The notes: generated by a model not told the origin, from the letters alone. A DNA stretch of 64,000 nt from Verrucomicrobiota bacterium (GCA_026398135.1 JAPLTN010000109.1:1-64000); one strand, 5' to 3'. Counted from the first letter of the stretch, positions 42,161 to 55,900 are shown. Program-made: numbers and translations.

Positions 42161-43027
42161 ATGATCACGCTCGATGAAGTCTGCGCGCGGGCGCTGAAGT
42201 TGCCCTGCTCACCGGCGTTATTGCCTCGCTTGGTTGCGCTTCTGGAGCGTCCGGACGCAGGGATCGACGAACTCGCGGCCTTGATCCAGCTCGATCCGGT
42301 GCTGGCGAGTGCCACGGTGCGAATCGCGAATTCGGTGTATTTTTCCGGCGGGTCTCCGGTTGCAACGGTGGGCGAGGCGGTGATACGGCTCGGCTTGCGC
42401 GAGCTTTACCGGCTCGCCGCGCTTTCCATGGCCTCACGCTGGATGTCGATCAAGGTCGAAGGCTATTGCTGGGAAGCCGGCGATTTTTGCCGGGCATCGC
42501 TTATCAGTGCGGTGGCGGCGGAGGCGCTTGCGCAGCGGACAGGGCGGGTCGATCTGGCCATGGCCTACACCTGCGGTCTGGTGCACGACATCGGCAAACT
42601 GGCGGTGGCGTTCAGCTGCGCGCCGTCTTTTGCGGGCATCCGCGCGCGCCGGGCCGAGCTCGGTGGCACCTGGCTGGAGGCGGAGACGGCCGAGCTGGGC
42701 TTCAACCATGCGGCGGTGAGCGCGCGTTTGCTGGCCGAGTGGCGTTTCCCCGAGGCGTGCGTGGCCGTAGCCAAATTTAATCCGCCCACCGCCGATCTGC
42801 CGCCGGAGCATGCCGCGCAGGCCGCGCATATTCACGCCGCCCAGCACATGGCGGCGGCCTTCGGAGCGGGCCAGGGAGAGGACGCGTTTTTTTACACGCT
42901 CGATCAAGAGCTGCTCGCCGCGCACGGCCTCAACGCCGAGATTCTGGAAGCGACTCTGCCCACGGTTTTCGAGCGGGCCACGCGTTTGCTGCAGGACCGG
43001 TTGAACACCGGCCAAGTGGATTTTTGA
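42161..43027 (+). CDS. HDOD-domain protein
   Basis: 288 aa. HDOD domain at about residues 12-215: LPCSPALLPRLVALLERPDA, ELAALIQLDPVLASATVRIA, NSVYFSGGSPVATVGEAVIR, LGLRELYRLAAL and GLVHDIGKLAVAF. Here the HD motif is present (HDIGK). HDOD proteins act in signalling, often with chemosensory or cyclic-di-GMP systems. It begins 13 bases after cheA, so it is very likely an output or accessory part of the same pathway. Confidence 0.88.
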   Translation: MITLDEVCARALKLPCSPALLPRLVALLERPDAGIDELAALIQLDPVLASATVRIANSVYFSGGSPVATVGEAVIRLGLRELYRLAALSMASRWMSIKVEGYCWEAGDFCRASLISAVAAEALAQRTGRVDLAMAYTCGLVHDIGKLAVAFSCAPSFAGIRARRAELGGTWLEAETAELGFNHAAVSARLLAEWRFPEACVAVAKFNPPTADLPPEHAAQAAHIHAAQHMAAAFGAGQGEDAFFYTLDQELLAAHGLNAEILEATLPTVFERATRLLQDRLNTGQVDF

Positions 43028-43044
43028 CCGCCACGGGCGCGGGC

Positions 43045-43083
43045 AAAAAAGACCCGCGAGGCGTTTTAACGCGCTCGCGGGTC
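43045..43083 (-). terminator. Terminator of pnp
   Basis: On the minus strand GACCCGCGAG pairs with CTCGCGGGTC and is followed by six T, 50 bases beyond the pnp stop. A second stem (AAGGTCGCC / GGCGACCTT, 43096-43121) lies between, which may protect the 3' end. Confidence 0.85.
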
Positions 43084-43132
43084 GAGGATCACACGAAGGT
43101 CGCCGAGTGGCCGGCGACCTTGTGGTTATTAC

Positions 43133-45361
<2,229 letters not shown>

Positions 45362-45390
45362 GACGGATGCTTTTGTAACGGATACGGTTA

Positions 45391-45428
45391 CGCGTCGCGG
45401 ATGGTAGAATCGAACAGCCGGCGACGCG
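45391..45428 (-). promoter_or_regulatory. Stem-loop in the pnp leader
   Basis: CGCGTCGC and GCGACGCG form perfect eight-base arms around a 22-base loop, 30 bases upstream of the pnp start. In E. coli the pnp leader holds an RNase III-cut stem used in autoregulation; an analogous role here is only inferred. Confidence 0.35.
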
Positions 45429-45696
45429 CAGCCGCTGGTTCGATATTTGTTGGGTTTTTAAGGCCGTTCGGCGGGACAACGAGAATCCATAAAGGAGCTT
45501 ACGTTGAGGGGGCGCTGAAGGCGCAAAAAGTGGGAAATCTAAGGAACGGTCGGTCGGCCCATGAGGGGCTCGAACCGTGGCCGCTTACTCGGTCGTCGGC
45601 GGGACGAGAGATTTCTATTTGCGGCCCGTCCCACGGGGGGCAGGGAGGCAGATGGAAAAGTCTCGGTCCTAGGCGCGGCGATGTCGGTAAAGACAA

Positions 45697-45723
45697 GAGG
45701 CGACCCGCGGATCGGGTCGCCTC
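45697..45723 (-). terminator. Hairpin between rpsO and pnp
   Basis: GAGGCGACCCG pairs with CGGGTCGCCTC just 13 bases after the rpsO stop, followed on the minus strand by TTGTCTTT. The T-run is weak, so it may only attenuate, leaving some readthrough to pnp. The rest of the 375-base rpsO-pnp gap (45362-45736) has no supported gene. Confidence 0.6.
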
Positions 45724-45736
45724 TTAGAGTGGGCAA

Positions 45737-46000
45737 TTACTTGCGGAGGCCGAGCTTGGAGAGCAGCTCGACGTATTTGTTAACGTCCTGGCGCTTCACG
45801 TAATCGAGAAGCTTGCGACGGCGGCTGGCCATCTGGAGGAGACCGCGGCGGCTGTGGAAGTCCTTGCGATGGGTGCGAAGATGTTCGGTGAGGTGATTGA
45901 TGCGGCCGGTAAGGATCGCGATCTGGACCTCGGACGAGCCGGTATCCTTTTCGTGATGCTTGAATTGGGCGATGGTTTCGATGCTGACTGCGGTGGACAT
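45737..46000 (-). CDS. rpsO: 30S ribosomal protein S15
   Basis: 87 aa, with the typical [40 protein letters not shown] and [15 protein letters not shown]. It binds the central domain of 16S rRNA early in assembly. It is followed by a hairpin and then pnp on the same strand. The upstream gap (46001-46250) holds no gene I can support. Confidence 0.97.
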   Translation of the reverse strand: MSTAVSIETIAQFKHHEKDTGSSEVQIAILTGRINHLTEHLRTHRKDFHSRRGLLQMASRRRKLLDYVKRQDVNKYVELLSKLGLRK

Positions 46001-46250
46001 ATTGTATTGGTTTATTGTAAGTTACATAACTGCAGGGGGCCTTGGGGGCTCCGTGTCACCCGCTTCGCCCGCGGTGTCAAACGCGAGGTTGGCCGGTGCC
46101 ACCGTTTTAATCCGGCGGGATGCCGGACCAGTCATGGTGCGACCCCTTAACCGTCGAGGTCTCACTAACGCAGGTGTGTAAGTTCTTAATCGGTTGTGCG
46201 TGGTGCAAGGATTTTTTTGGGCCGCGTCAGGTTTAAACGCAGTGTTGATA

Positions 46251-47084
46251 TTATCCGTTGGATTCAAAAAACCTGCGGAGCGTCTCTTCCAGCGTCCAAT
46301 GCAGGCCGCGACCGCGGGCGATCCCGTAAAAACGCAAAAACGGCACCACTTGATGCGTCCCTGTCTCGATCTCTCGATAGAACAACTGCCCGAGCGGCCC
46401 GGCGCGGTCCAGGTAACCGGATTCGCGAAAGCGGCGCAGCGTCGCACCCACATCGTAACGAACCACGCGGTGCCGCCCTGTCCACGTGCCGTCGGTATGG
46501 CGCTCCAAGACCAGGAATTGCGCCGCCGGGTTGCCGTCCTGCGGCAAGCCCACGCTTCCAGAGGTATAGATTCGCCGGGCACCCCATTCGCGTTGGGAAC
46601 AGAAGTGGTTATGGCCGCGCACGATGAGACGCACCGCCGGGTCAATGCCTTCGAACAAGGGGTCGATCTGGGCGTCCGGCGTGTAGGGGAAAATCGAGTC
46701 GTTGTCGCCGCGCAGGGATGCGTGCACGACCAGCAGTTCGGGCAGGGCGGGATCGCGCCAAATGGGAGGCAGAGCGGCCATTTCGGCGATTTCTTCGGGC
46801 TTCAACTCCGCCCGCGCCACCCGCAGGGGGGCAAATTGAGGCGATGACCAGGCCGGATCGGCCCGGGGCGTGCCGTAGTCGAAAACGTAGCGCTCGTGGT
46901 TGCCACGAATCACCGGGCAGCCCAGCGCGCGCACCCGACGCCAGCATCCGGCGGAATCCGGTCCGCCGTCCACCACGTCGCCCGCCACCACCAACTGGTC
47001 GGGTCGCAGGGTTTCGATTTCGGCCAATACTGCCTCCAGCGCGGGGAGGTTGCCATGGATGTCGGCGATGATGGCGATGCGCAT
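46251..47084 (-). CDS. Metallophosphoesterase (calcineurin-like)
   Basis: 277 aa. The five metal-ligand motifs are in order: IADIHGNLPALEAV, VAGDVVDGGPDS, VIRGNHERYVFDYG, a histidine in LLVVHASLRGD, and IVRGHNHFCSQREWG with the final pair of histidines. The later YTSGSVGLPQDGNPAAQFLV is typical of the YfcE/DevT-like group. It should hydrolyse a phosphodiester or phosphomonoester; the substrate is unknown. It lies 57 bases downstream of recJ on the same strand. Confidence 0.92.
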   Translation of the reverse strand: MRIAIIADIHGNLPALEAVLAEIETLRPDQLVVAGDVVDGGPDSAGCWRRVRALGCPVIRGNHERYVFDYGTPRADPAWSSPQFAPLRVARAELKPEEIAEMAALPPIWRDPALPELLVVHASLRGDNDSIFPYTPDAQIDPLFEGIDPAVRLIVRGHNHFCSQREWGARRIYTSGSVGLPQDGNPAAQFLVLERHTDGTWTGRHRVVRYDVGATLRRFRESGYLDRAGPLGQLFYREIETGTHQVVPFLRFYGIARGRGLHWTLEETLRRFFESNG

Positions 47085-47141
47085 GCCGCAGTTAACACGC
47101 GCCGCGCCGTGCCCGCCAAGCGTTTTGCTTGCACTTGGGTC

Positions 47142-48863
47142 TTAAGTCTCGGTCGGACGCCAGTCGATTAACTCGAGCTGGATGGTGCGGCGGTCGTTGA
47201 AGAAATTCCACGCCAGCTCGACCGCGAAATCCAGCGGCACCCCGGTCGGCGGGATGCGGTCGGCCATTTTCCAGGCCACGCCGAAGAGCCTCTTGCGTCC
47301 GTCGCCGGTCTCCAGCGCGAAGCGGAAATGCACGCCTTTGAACACATCCGGACGCCGCCGCAAAACCACTCCGCGCAAACCGAAGCGCGGTTCGGGGTTG
47401 GACTGACCGAACGGGTGCATGAGCGCCAGTTCGTCCATCAGCTTTTCGTCGATCTGCTCGATTTTCAACCAGGCGGACAGCGTGAGCTCGGGCTCGATCG
47501 CCCGGCCGCCGGTCCACGTTTTGACCGCTTCGGAAAACCGCACCCGAAACGCGTCCAGTTGTGGTTTTTCCAGGGCCACGCCGACCGCCATCGGATGGCC
47601 GCCCCAGCTGGAGAGCAGATCGGCGCAACCGCTCAGCACCTCAACCAAGTTAATCCCGTCCACGCTGCGTCCGGAGCCCTTGGCCAGCGCGCCTTCGTTG
47701 CCCAGCACGATGCAGGGGCGGTGGTATTTTCGGCTAACGCGTCCGGCTACGATGCCGACCACGCCGGGGTGCCAGCCGTCGGCGTAAAGCACGATGCCGG
47801 ACTGGTCCAGCAAACCGCCCTCGATCATGCGCTCGGCCTCGTCGGTGATGCCGCGCTCGATGTCCTGCCGCTCGCGATTAAACGAATCGAGCTGCTCGGC
47901 GGTCTCGCGGCAGAAATGCGCGTCCTCGCTCAAGATCAATTCCACCGAAAGCGCGGCGTCGGCCAAGCGCCCGGAGGCGTTGATCCGTGGCCCGAGGCGG
48001 AAGGAAATGTCCACCGGCATCAAATCCTGGCCGGGCCGAACCCCGGCCACGTCCATGAGCGCGCGCAGTCCGGGGCGGGCGGCCTCCTTGAGGGTGCGCA
48101 GGCCGTAGCTGGCGAGGATGCGGTTTTCCTCCTGCAAGGGCACCAGATCGGCCACCGTGCCAAGCGCGACCAAATCCAGGTAATCCCGCAGCTTTATCGC
48201 CTGCGCCTCGGTGCTGCCCTCGGCCCGCAGTTCCTTGATGAGGCCGTGCACGAGTTTGAATACGAGGCCGACCGTGCACATTTGCCGCCAGGCGTCGTCG
48301 CCGGGCTGGTCGTGGGCATGGGGGTTGATCAGGATGCCGTGCGCCAGGGGTTTTTCTTTGGAGCGATGGTGGTCCACCACGATCACATCGACGCCGAGCG
48401 CGGCCAGGTGGGCCACCTCTTCGTGCGAGTTGGTGCCGCAATCCAGGGCGATAAAGAGCTTGGGCACGCCAGGCTCCAGCGCGCGGTCGATGGCGCTGCG
48501 CGAAAGCCCGTAGCCGTCCTCCATGCGCCGGGGCACCACGAAGCGTGGATTCGCTCCGAAGCGGCGCAGGATGCTGACAAGGAGCGCGGTGCTGCTTACC
48601 CCGTCCACGTCGTAATCGCCCAGGACCACGACGCTCTCCCCGGCGGCGAGCGCCCGGCGCAAGCGGGCGGTGGCGAGGTCGAGATTTTTGAGCAGGAAGG
48701 GGTCGGCCAGCCTCGCCAGCGCGGGTTTGATAAACGCGTCCGCCGCTTCCGGTGTGGTCTGCCCGGCGCGAAGCAGCAGCTCGGCGAGCACGGGACTGAT
48801 CCCGAGCGCGGCTTCGAGGGCCGCCACCTGTTCGGGTGGCGGCGTATGATGGATCCAACGCAT
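47142..48863 (-). CDS. recJ: Single-stranded-DNA-specific exonuclease RecJ
   Basis: 573 aa from the ATG at 48863 (MRWIHHTPPPEQVAALEAAL). DHH-family motifs are VVLGDYDVDGVSSTALLVSI, FIALDCGTNS and the signature VIVVDHHRS, followed by GVGLVFKLVHGL-like CTVGLVFKLVHGL. The DHHA1 domain has ASGRLADAALSVELIL and the glycine-rich SGRSVDGINLVEVLSGCADL. A C-terminal OB-like domain ends it. It is a 5' to 3' exonuclease in recombination and mismatch repair. It follows secDF on the same strand. Confidence 0.94.
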   Translation of the reverse strand: MRWIHHTPPPEQVAALEAALGISPVLAELLLRAGQTTPEAADAFIKPALARLADPFLLKNLDLATARLRRALAAGESVVVLGDYDVDGVSSTALLVSILRRFGANPRFVVPRRMEDGYGLSRSAIDRALEPGVPKLFIALDCGTNSHEEVAHLAALGVDVIVVDHHRSKEKPLAHGILINPHAHDQPGDDAWRQMCTVGLVFKLVHGLIKELRAEGSTEAQAIKLRDYLDLVALGTVADLVPLQEENRILASYGLRTLKEAARPGLRALMDVAGVRPGQDLMPVDISFRLGPRINASGRLADAALSVELILSEDAHFCRETAEQLDSFNRERQDIERGITDEAERMIEGGLLDQSGIVLYADGWHPGVVGIVAGRVSRKYHRPCIVLGNEGALAKGSGRSVDGINLVEVLSGCADLLSSWGGHPMAVGVALEKPQLDAFRVRFSEAVKTWTGGRAIEPELTLSAWLKIEQIDEKLMDELALMHPFGQSNPEPRFGLRGVVLRRRPDVFKGVHFRFALETGDGRKRLFGVAWKMADRIPPTGVPLDFAVELAWNFFNDRRTIQLELIDWRPTET

Positions 48864-48977
48864 GGGCGCAGGGTGGGGGGAGGCGAATGGCCCGCGAATC
48901 TGGCCGCCGATCGGATTCGCGAAGAACCCGGCGAACACGACTCGCGGGCGCGGCGCGCTCCCGGCACAGGCAAGGGC

Positions 48978-51587
48978 TTAGGCCTGTTTGTCGGCGCCGA
49001 CCGGCTTGGCACCGGCGATCTTGCCGCCCACTTCCCAGCCGTAAACCGGGCGGGCCTCTTCGTGGTCCACCTTGTCGCGGTCGCCCTTGTGCCACCAGTA
49101 GAAGACCGGCGCGGCGATGAACACCGAGGAGAAGGTGCCGGTAATGATACCGATGATAAAGGTGAACGCGATGTCCCGCATTACCCCCGTGCCGGACACG
49201 AAAAGCGCGATGGCGGCGAGCAGGGTGGTGACGCTGGTGAGGATGGAGCGCGAGAACACCCGGCGCAGCGAGTCGTTGATGATGTCGCGCAGGTTGGCCG
49301 TGGCGTTGAGTTTCATCTCTTCGCGGATGCGGTCGAAGACTACGACGGTGTCGTTGATCGAGTAACCGGCGATGGCGAGGATGGCCGCCACCATCGGGGC
49401 CGAGAATTGGTGGCCGAACAGCACGAAGATGCCTATGGTAAGCAGGATATCGTGAATCGACGCCACCACCGCGCCGAAGCCGAAGCCCCACTCGAAGCGC
49501 AGAGCGACGTACAATAGGATAATCACCATCGAGATCGAGAGGGCGACGAGCGCATTGGTTTTCACCTCGCTGCCGATGGTGGCGCCGATGCTGTTGATGC
49601 CGATCTGTTCGAACTTGGCCTCGGGGTGCGCTTTTTGGAGGGCCGCGACCAGAGGGCCGGACTTACCCACGGCAGTTTCCAGCCGAAGCGTCTCGCCGCC
49701 TACGCCGCCGATGGCGGCCACGTAGGTGGGAGTGACTTCACCGGTGCCGGCTTTTTCGGCCACGGAACGAATCTCGGCGGTGTCGAGGCGTTTGCTGAAA
49801 TTCAGGGTGGCGATGTCGCCGCCGAGGAAGTCCACGCCGTAGATGCGGTCGCCTTTGTTGAACACAAAGACGGCGGAGCTGAGCACCAGCACCCAGGATA
49901 TGATGAAGGCGGGTTTGCCCAGCTTCACGAAATCCACGTTGCCGATGCGGATCGGGCTCATCATGGGCAGGCGTTTCAGGATGCCGCCCGTGATCAGCCA
50001 ATCGAGGACGAGGTGGCCGAAAATCAACACCGAGAACAGGGTGGAGAACACGCCGATGGCGAGGGTCACGCCGAAGCCCTTGATCGGGCCGCTGCCGAGG
50101 CCGATCATCACCGCGCAAATCGCGAGCTGGGTGATGTGCGCATCCAGAATGGTGGTGAAGGCGCGGTCGTAGCCGGCGTTGTGCGCGGCGGTGAGCGATT
50201 TGCCCAGGCCGAGTTCATCGCGCATGCGCTCGAAGATCAGGATGTTCGCGTCCACCGCCATGCCGAGGGTGAGCACGATGCCGGCGAGACCGGGGAGGGT
50301 GAGCGTGGCGCCGATCGAGGCCATGCAGGCCAGAATCAAGGCCACGTTGAAGGCCAGGGCGACCAGGGCGATGCCGCCGCCGATGGTGTAATAAGTGATC
50401 ATGAAGGCGGCGACCAGGGCGGTGCCGATCACGGAGGCGCGCACGCCGCTGTCGATCGCGTCCTGGGCGAGCGAGGGTCCGACTTCGTATTGTTCCTGCA
50501 CGACCAGCGGGAGGTCGAGCGGGTTGTTCAAGACGTTGGCCAGATCCACCGCTTCGCGCTGGGAAAACTGGCCGGTGATCTCGGCGGTGTCGCTGTTGAT
50601 CTCTTCCTTCACGCCGGGGGCGGAGTAGAGGCGGCCGTCGAGCAGGATGGCGAGCTGGGCGCGCGCCTCGGGATTGCCGGTGCGCTGAACCACTTCCTGG
50701 GTGAGCTTGGCGACCTCGCGGGTGGTCTCGGCGAACTGTTTGCGGCCCTCGGCGTCGAACTTGAGGATGATGCGGAAGCGGCCCATTTCGTCCATGGTCG
50801 CGTAGGCATTGCTTACGTGCTTGCCGGTCATTTCCCAGAGGCGTTTCACGAAGTATTCCTGGGTGACGGTGCGGCCGTCGCGCAGGTCTTGTTCCTGACT
50901 CTTGATCTCGTAGCCCGCAGGAATGTCGCCGGGGGCGGCGGTCGCGGGGCGGTTGAAGGGATCGACGAGGTGAAAGGAGAGGCGCGCGGGCTTTTGCACG
51001 GCGTCGAGCACGTCGGGGTTGTCGCGGGTGTTGACGCCCGGGAGCTGCACTTCGATGCGGTTGGCACCGACGGCGCGGATGAGGGGCTCGGCCACGCCGA
51101 GGCCGTTGATGCGGTCGCCGATGATCTCGATCGCTTTGCTCAATTTCTCCTCGCGTTCGCGTTCGCCGAGCGCACCGGCGGCCTGTTCGTCCACCGCGAG
51201 GGTGAAGGCGACGCCGCCCTTGAGGTCGAGACCGAGCTGGAGGCGGCCCTTTGACTTGGCCATGAGGTGCTCCAGCAAGAGGGTGTTTTTCTTAACTACG
51301 TTGGTGAGCGAGCTCTCCAGCTTCACGCCGGGGAAATATTCCTTGGCGAGGTCGATGCGGCGCTCGTTGGCCAGGTCACGCAAGGCGACGAACACCGACG
51401 GGGCCTTCTTGGCTTCAAAGCGGGCGCGGGCGTCGGCCAGCAGTTTTTGGAAGTCGGCGTTCTTGGTCTCGACCTGATCGCCGATGTAGGTCGGCACGTC
51501 GCGGTCGCGGACGGGCACGAGCGAAAGCACGGCCCACAGCATGATGGTGAAACTCAGGATGAGCTTCCACAGATTGCGTTTAAGCAT
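48978..51587 (-). CDS. secDF: Fused protein translocase subunit SecDF
   Basis: 869 aa. The SecD half begins LKRNLWKLILSFTIMLWAVL, with a large periplasmic domain (RLQLGLDLKGGVAFTLAVDE near residue 115; PGVNTRDNPDVLDAVQKPAR) and six helices including AGIVLTLGMAVDANILIFER. The SecF half starts near residue 600 with IYGVDFLGGDIATLNFSK and ends with YSINDTVVVFDRIREEM. It uses the proton gradient to pull secreted proteins across the membrane. A single-chain SecDF is also known in Bacillus and several other phyla. It follows yajC, its partner. Confidence 0.95.
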   Translation of the reverse strand: MLKRNLWKLILSFTIMLWAVLSLVPVRDRDVPTYIGDQVETKNADFQKLLADARARFEAKKAPSVFVALRDLANERRIDLAKEYFPGVKLESSLTNVVKKNTLLLEHLMAKSKGRLQLGLDLKGGVAFTLAVDEQAAGALGEREREEKLSKAIEIIGDRINGLGVAEPLIRAVGANRIEVQLPGVNTRDNPDVLDAVQKPARLSFHLVDPFNRPATAAPGDIPAGYEIKSQEQDLRDGRTVTQEYFVKRLWEMTGKHVSNAYATMDEMGRFRIILKFDAEGRKQFAETTREVAKLTQEVVQRTGNPEARAQLAILLDGRLYSAPGVKEEINSDTAEITGQFSQREAVDLANVLNNPLDLPLVVQEQYEVGPSLAQDAIDSGVRASVIGTALVAAFMITYYTIGGGIALVALAFNVALILACMASIGATLTLPGLAGIVLTLGMAVDANILIFERMRDELGLGKSLTAAHNAGYDRAFTTILDAHITQLAICAVMIGLGSGPIKGFGVTLAIGVFSTLFSVLIFGHLVLDWLITGGILKRLPMMSPIRIGNVDFVKLGKPAFIISWVLVLSSAVFVFNKGDRIYGVDFLGGDIATLNFSKRLDTAEIRSVAEKAGTGEVTPTYVAAIGGVGGETLRLETAVGKSGPLVAALQKAHPEAKFEQIGINSIGATIGSEVKTNALVALSISMVIILLYVALRFEWGFGFGAVVASIHDILLTIGIFVLFGHQFSAPMVAAILAIAGYSINDTVVVFDRIREEMKLNATANLRDIINDSLRRVFSRSILTSVTTLLAAIALFVSGTGVMRDIAFTFIIGIITGTFSSVFIAAPVFYWWHKGDRDKVDHEEARPVYGWEVGGKIAGAKPVGADKQA

Positions 51588-51661
51588 GTTGGTATTTGGT
51601 TAAAAAACGGGGGGCGCGGCGCGTGGCCGACGCTACTCTGAATGGATGGGGTAAAAACAAA

Positions 51662-51688
51662 GCGGCACCGGCAGGTGACCGGTGCCGC
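51662..51688 (-). terminator. Hairpin between yajC and secDF
   Basis: GCGGCACCGG pairs with CCGGTGCCGC 21 bases after the yajC stop, followed on the minus strand by TTTGTTTTTAC. It may be a partial terminator that lowers secDF expression relative to yajC. Confidence 0.6.
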
Positions 51689-51708
51689 GGAGGCGAAAGG
51701 GGGCGGAG

Positions 51709-52035
51709 CTACTTTTTGACGCTATCCTTGCGCACCACGTCATGCACAAAGCTCTTGGCGACTTCCACCTTCACGCCTTCGGCGATACGGATCACGTAGC
51801 GGTCGTCGCGCTTGGCGGTGATCTCGCCGTAGATGCCGCCGGCTGTTACGATTTCGTCACCTGTCGTCAGTGCCTCGATCATCTTGGCGTGCTCTTTTTG
51901 CTTTTTGCGCTGGGGCTGAATGATGAGGAACCACATCGCAGCGAACATGAAGCCGATGAAGAGAATGTTCATCAGGCCGGCACCGCCGGGAGCAGCCTGG
52001 GCGACAAGGAGCAGTGAATTGGAGGGAGTGTTCAT
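51709..52035 (-). CDS. yajC: Preprotein translocase subunit YajC
   Basis: 108 aa with one membrane helix (ILFIGFMFAAMWFLIIQPQR) followed by the defining QPQRKKQKEHAKMIEALTTG and GDEIVTAGGIYGEITA motifs. It associates with SecDF. The short N-terminal region before the helix is Gly/Ala-rich. It diverges from speA with about 140 bases between the starts. Confidence 0.95.
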   Translation of the reverse strand: MNTPSNSLLLVAQAAPGGAGLMNILFIGFMFAAMWFLIIQPQRKKQKEHAKMIEALTTGDEIVTAGGIYGEITAKRDDRYVIRIAEGVKVEVAKSFVHDVVRKDSVKK

Positions 52036-52174
52036 TTTCGGAATTGCGGGTCGTGGTTTTTAGACGAGGAATCGCGAAATAACCGCGCCCGCCTCCGCGA
52101 ACGCAAGCCATAACCCGACCGTCCTCTCCGCTCGACATTCGCCGCCACCCCGGCCCTCCTCCCTTTCCCAATCC

Positions 52175-54190
<2,016 letters not shown>

Positions 54191-55075
54191 TCAGGGCGAG
54201 GCGACCAGGTCGTCGCCCGTGCCCTGCGTCGAGCCGCCGCCCTGCGCCTCGGCGATGAAGCGGGGCAGGGTTTGCCAGAGGGCAAGCGGGATGTCCTCGG
54301 GACGGACCGTCTCCGACTGGCCGGCGGCGACCAGGGAGTCGATCCAGGCCCGGCCTTGATCGGGCAACTGGCCGCGCAGGAGGGTGCCGATTTGTTTCCG
54401 GCGTTGCTGGAAGCAGGCGCGGATAACGAGCTTGGCGCGGCGGGGGAAAATCACCGGCTGCGGTTTGCGTACGATGTTGAACAGATACGAATCCACATCA
54501 GGGCGCGGGTGGAAGCAGTGGCCGGAAACCTTGTGACCGGGCGCGATGTCGAAGGCGCTTTGCAGGAAGATCGAGATCGAGCCGAAGAGTTTGGAGCCCG
54601 GCTTGGCCATGTAGCGCTGGGCGGCTTCGTATTGCAGCATGAGCACGAGACGGGAGGGCAGGGGGCCTTCCAGAACCGCATCCATCCATGGGGTGGAGAT
54701 CGCGTAGGGCAGGTTGGCCACAACCTTGAAGGGCAAATCGAGGGGAACGCCCGCGATGGGGTGGTCCATCGCATCGGCTTCCAGCAGATGCAGGCGACCG
54801 GGGTGGAGAGGGGCCACTTCTTCGTTCAGATAACGGGCGAGCATGGCGTCGCGCTCGACCGCCCAGACCTCGGCGCCGGCTTCGAGCAAGGTGCGCGTCA
54901 AAGTGCCCAGACCGGGGCCGACCTCGACCACTCGGTCGCCGGGGGCGACTTGGGCGAGTTCGATGGATTTGCGCACGATGTTGCCATCCACGAGGAAGTT
55001 TTGCCCGAAGGCGCGCTTGGGAAAAATGCCCAGTTTGGCGAGGGCGTCGCGGGTTTCGGAGGCGGTGAGTGGCAT
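54191..55075 (-). CDS. rsmA: 16S rRNA dimethyladenosine transferase RsmA (KsgA)
   Basis: 294 aa. SAM-binding motif VVEVGPGLGTLTRTLLEAGA, acidic loop VERDAMLARYL, catalytic motif VVANLPYAISTPWMD, and the FGQNFLVDGNIVRKS start. The later HPRPDVDSYLF and CFQQRRKQIGTLLRG are typical. It dimethylates two adjacent adenines in 16S rRNA helix 45. It has an extra C-terminal tail of about 20 residues. It is downstream of trpC on the same strand with 24 bases between. Confidence 0.94.
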   Translation of the reverse strand: MPLTASETRDALAKLGIFPKRAFGQNFLVDGNIVRKSIELAQVAPGDRVVEVGPGLGTLTRTLLEAGAEVWAVERDAMLARYLNEEVAPLHPGRLHLLEADAMDHPIAGVPLDLPFKVVANLPYAISTPWMDAVLEGPLPSRLVLMLQYEAAQRYMAKPGSKLFGSISIFLQSAFDIAPGHKVSGHCFHPRPDVDSYLFNIVRKPQPVIFPRRAKLVIRACFQQRRKQIGTLLRGQLPDQGRAWIDSLVAAGQSETVRPEDIPLALWQTLPRFIAEAQGGGSTQGTGDDLVASP

Positions 55076-55099
55076 GGGCGGCGGCGCGTTGGGACTGGT

Positions 55100-55900
55100 T
55101 TAGGCGGAGCGGAACTCGGCGATGAGGGCGGCCGGGTCGGGCGCTTTCATCAGGGCTTCGCCGCAGAGAATGGCATGGGCCCCGCAGCCGCGAACGCGGG
55201 CGGCGTCGGCGCCGTTGAAAATACCGCTTTCACTGATCGCGGTGACGTGGGCCGGGAAACGCGGGATGAGGCGCTCGCTCAGGCCCAGATCGCATTTGAA
55301 AATCGCGAGGTCGCGGTTGTTGACCCCGATTATCTGGGCGTTTTGGGCGAGGGCGCGGTCGAGTTCGGCCTCGTTGTGAATCTCGAAAAGGGCGGCCAGA
55401 CCGGCGGCGCGGGCGGCGGCGTGCAGGTGGGCGAGCTCGGCATCGGCGAGGGCGCGCACGATCAAGAGGATGGCACTGGCTCCGGCGGCGCGGGCTTCGA
55501 GTACCTGAATCGCATGGACCATAAAATCTTTGCGAATGCAGGGCAGGGCGGGCGGGGTGGCGCGGAAGTGGGCGGAGACGTTCTCCAGGTCGGCGAGAGT
55601 GCCGCCGAAGTATTTTTCGTCGGTGAGCACGGAGAGGGCGTCGGCCCCGGCGGCCTGGTAGCGGCGGGCTTGGTCGAGGGCGGGCACGCCGGCTTTGATG
55701 TCGCCGGCGGAGGGCGAGCGGCGCTTGATTTCGGAAATGACCGCGAGGCGGCCATCAGAGCGGCGCAGGGCGGTGGCGAAGCAGGGCGGGCGGGGCAGGC
55801 GGGCGTTGAGTTCGCCCAGTTCGGCGAGGGAAACATCGCGGGCCCTCGCGGCGACTTCGGCCCGCTTGTGCGCCATGATTTCGGTGAGTTTGTCGGACAT
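55100..55900 (-). CDS. trpC: Indole-3-glycerol phosphate synthase
   Basis: 266 aa from the ATG at 55900 (MSDKLTEIMAHKRAEVAARA). TIM-barrel motifs are AVISEIKRRSPSAGDIK, ALSVLTDEKYFGGTL, PCIRKDFMVHAIQVLEARAA, AILLIVRAL, IIGVNNRDLAIFKCDL and ISESGIFNGADAARVRG. It closes the indole ring in tryptophan synthesis. Other trp genes are not nearby, so it is unlinked here. It is probably transcribed with rsmA. Confidence 0.95.
   Translation of the reverse strand: MSDKLTEIMAHKRAEVAARARDVSLAELGELNARLPRPPCFATALRRSDGRLAVISEIKRRSPSAGDIKAGVPALDQARRYQAAGADALSVLTDEKYFGGTLADLENVSAHFRATPPALPCIRKDFMVHAIQVLEARAAGASAILLIVRALADAELAHLHAAARAAGLAALFEIHNEAELDRALAQNAQIIGVNNRDLAIFKCDLGLSERLIPRFPAHVTAISESGIFNGADAARVRGCGAHAILCGEALMKAPDPAALIAEFRSA

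Noticed and set aside
45555-45600. tRNA-like T-arm (GGTTCGAGCCC on the minus strand)
   Set aside because: The bases that should form the T-stem do not pair, and no acceptor, D-arm or anticodon arm could be built around it.
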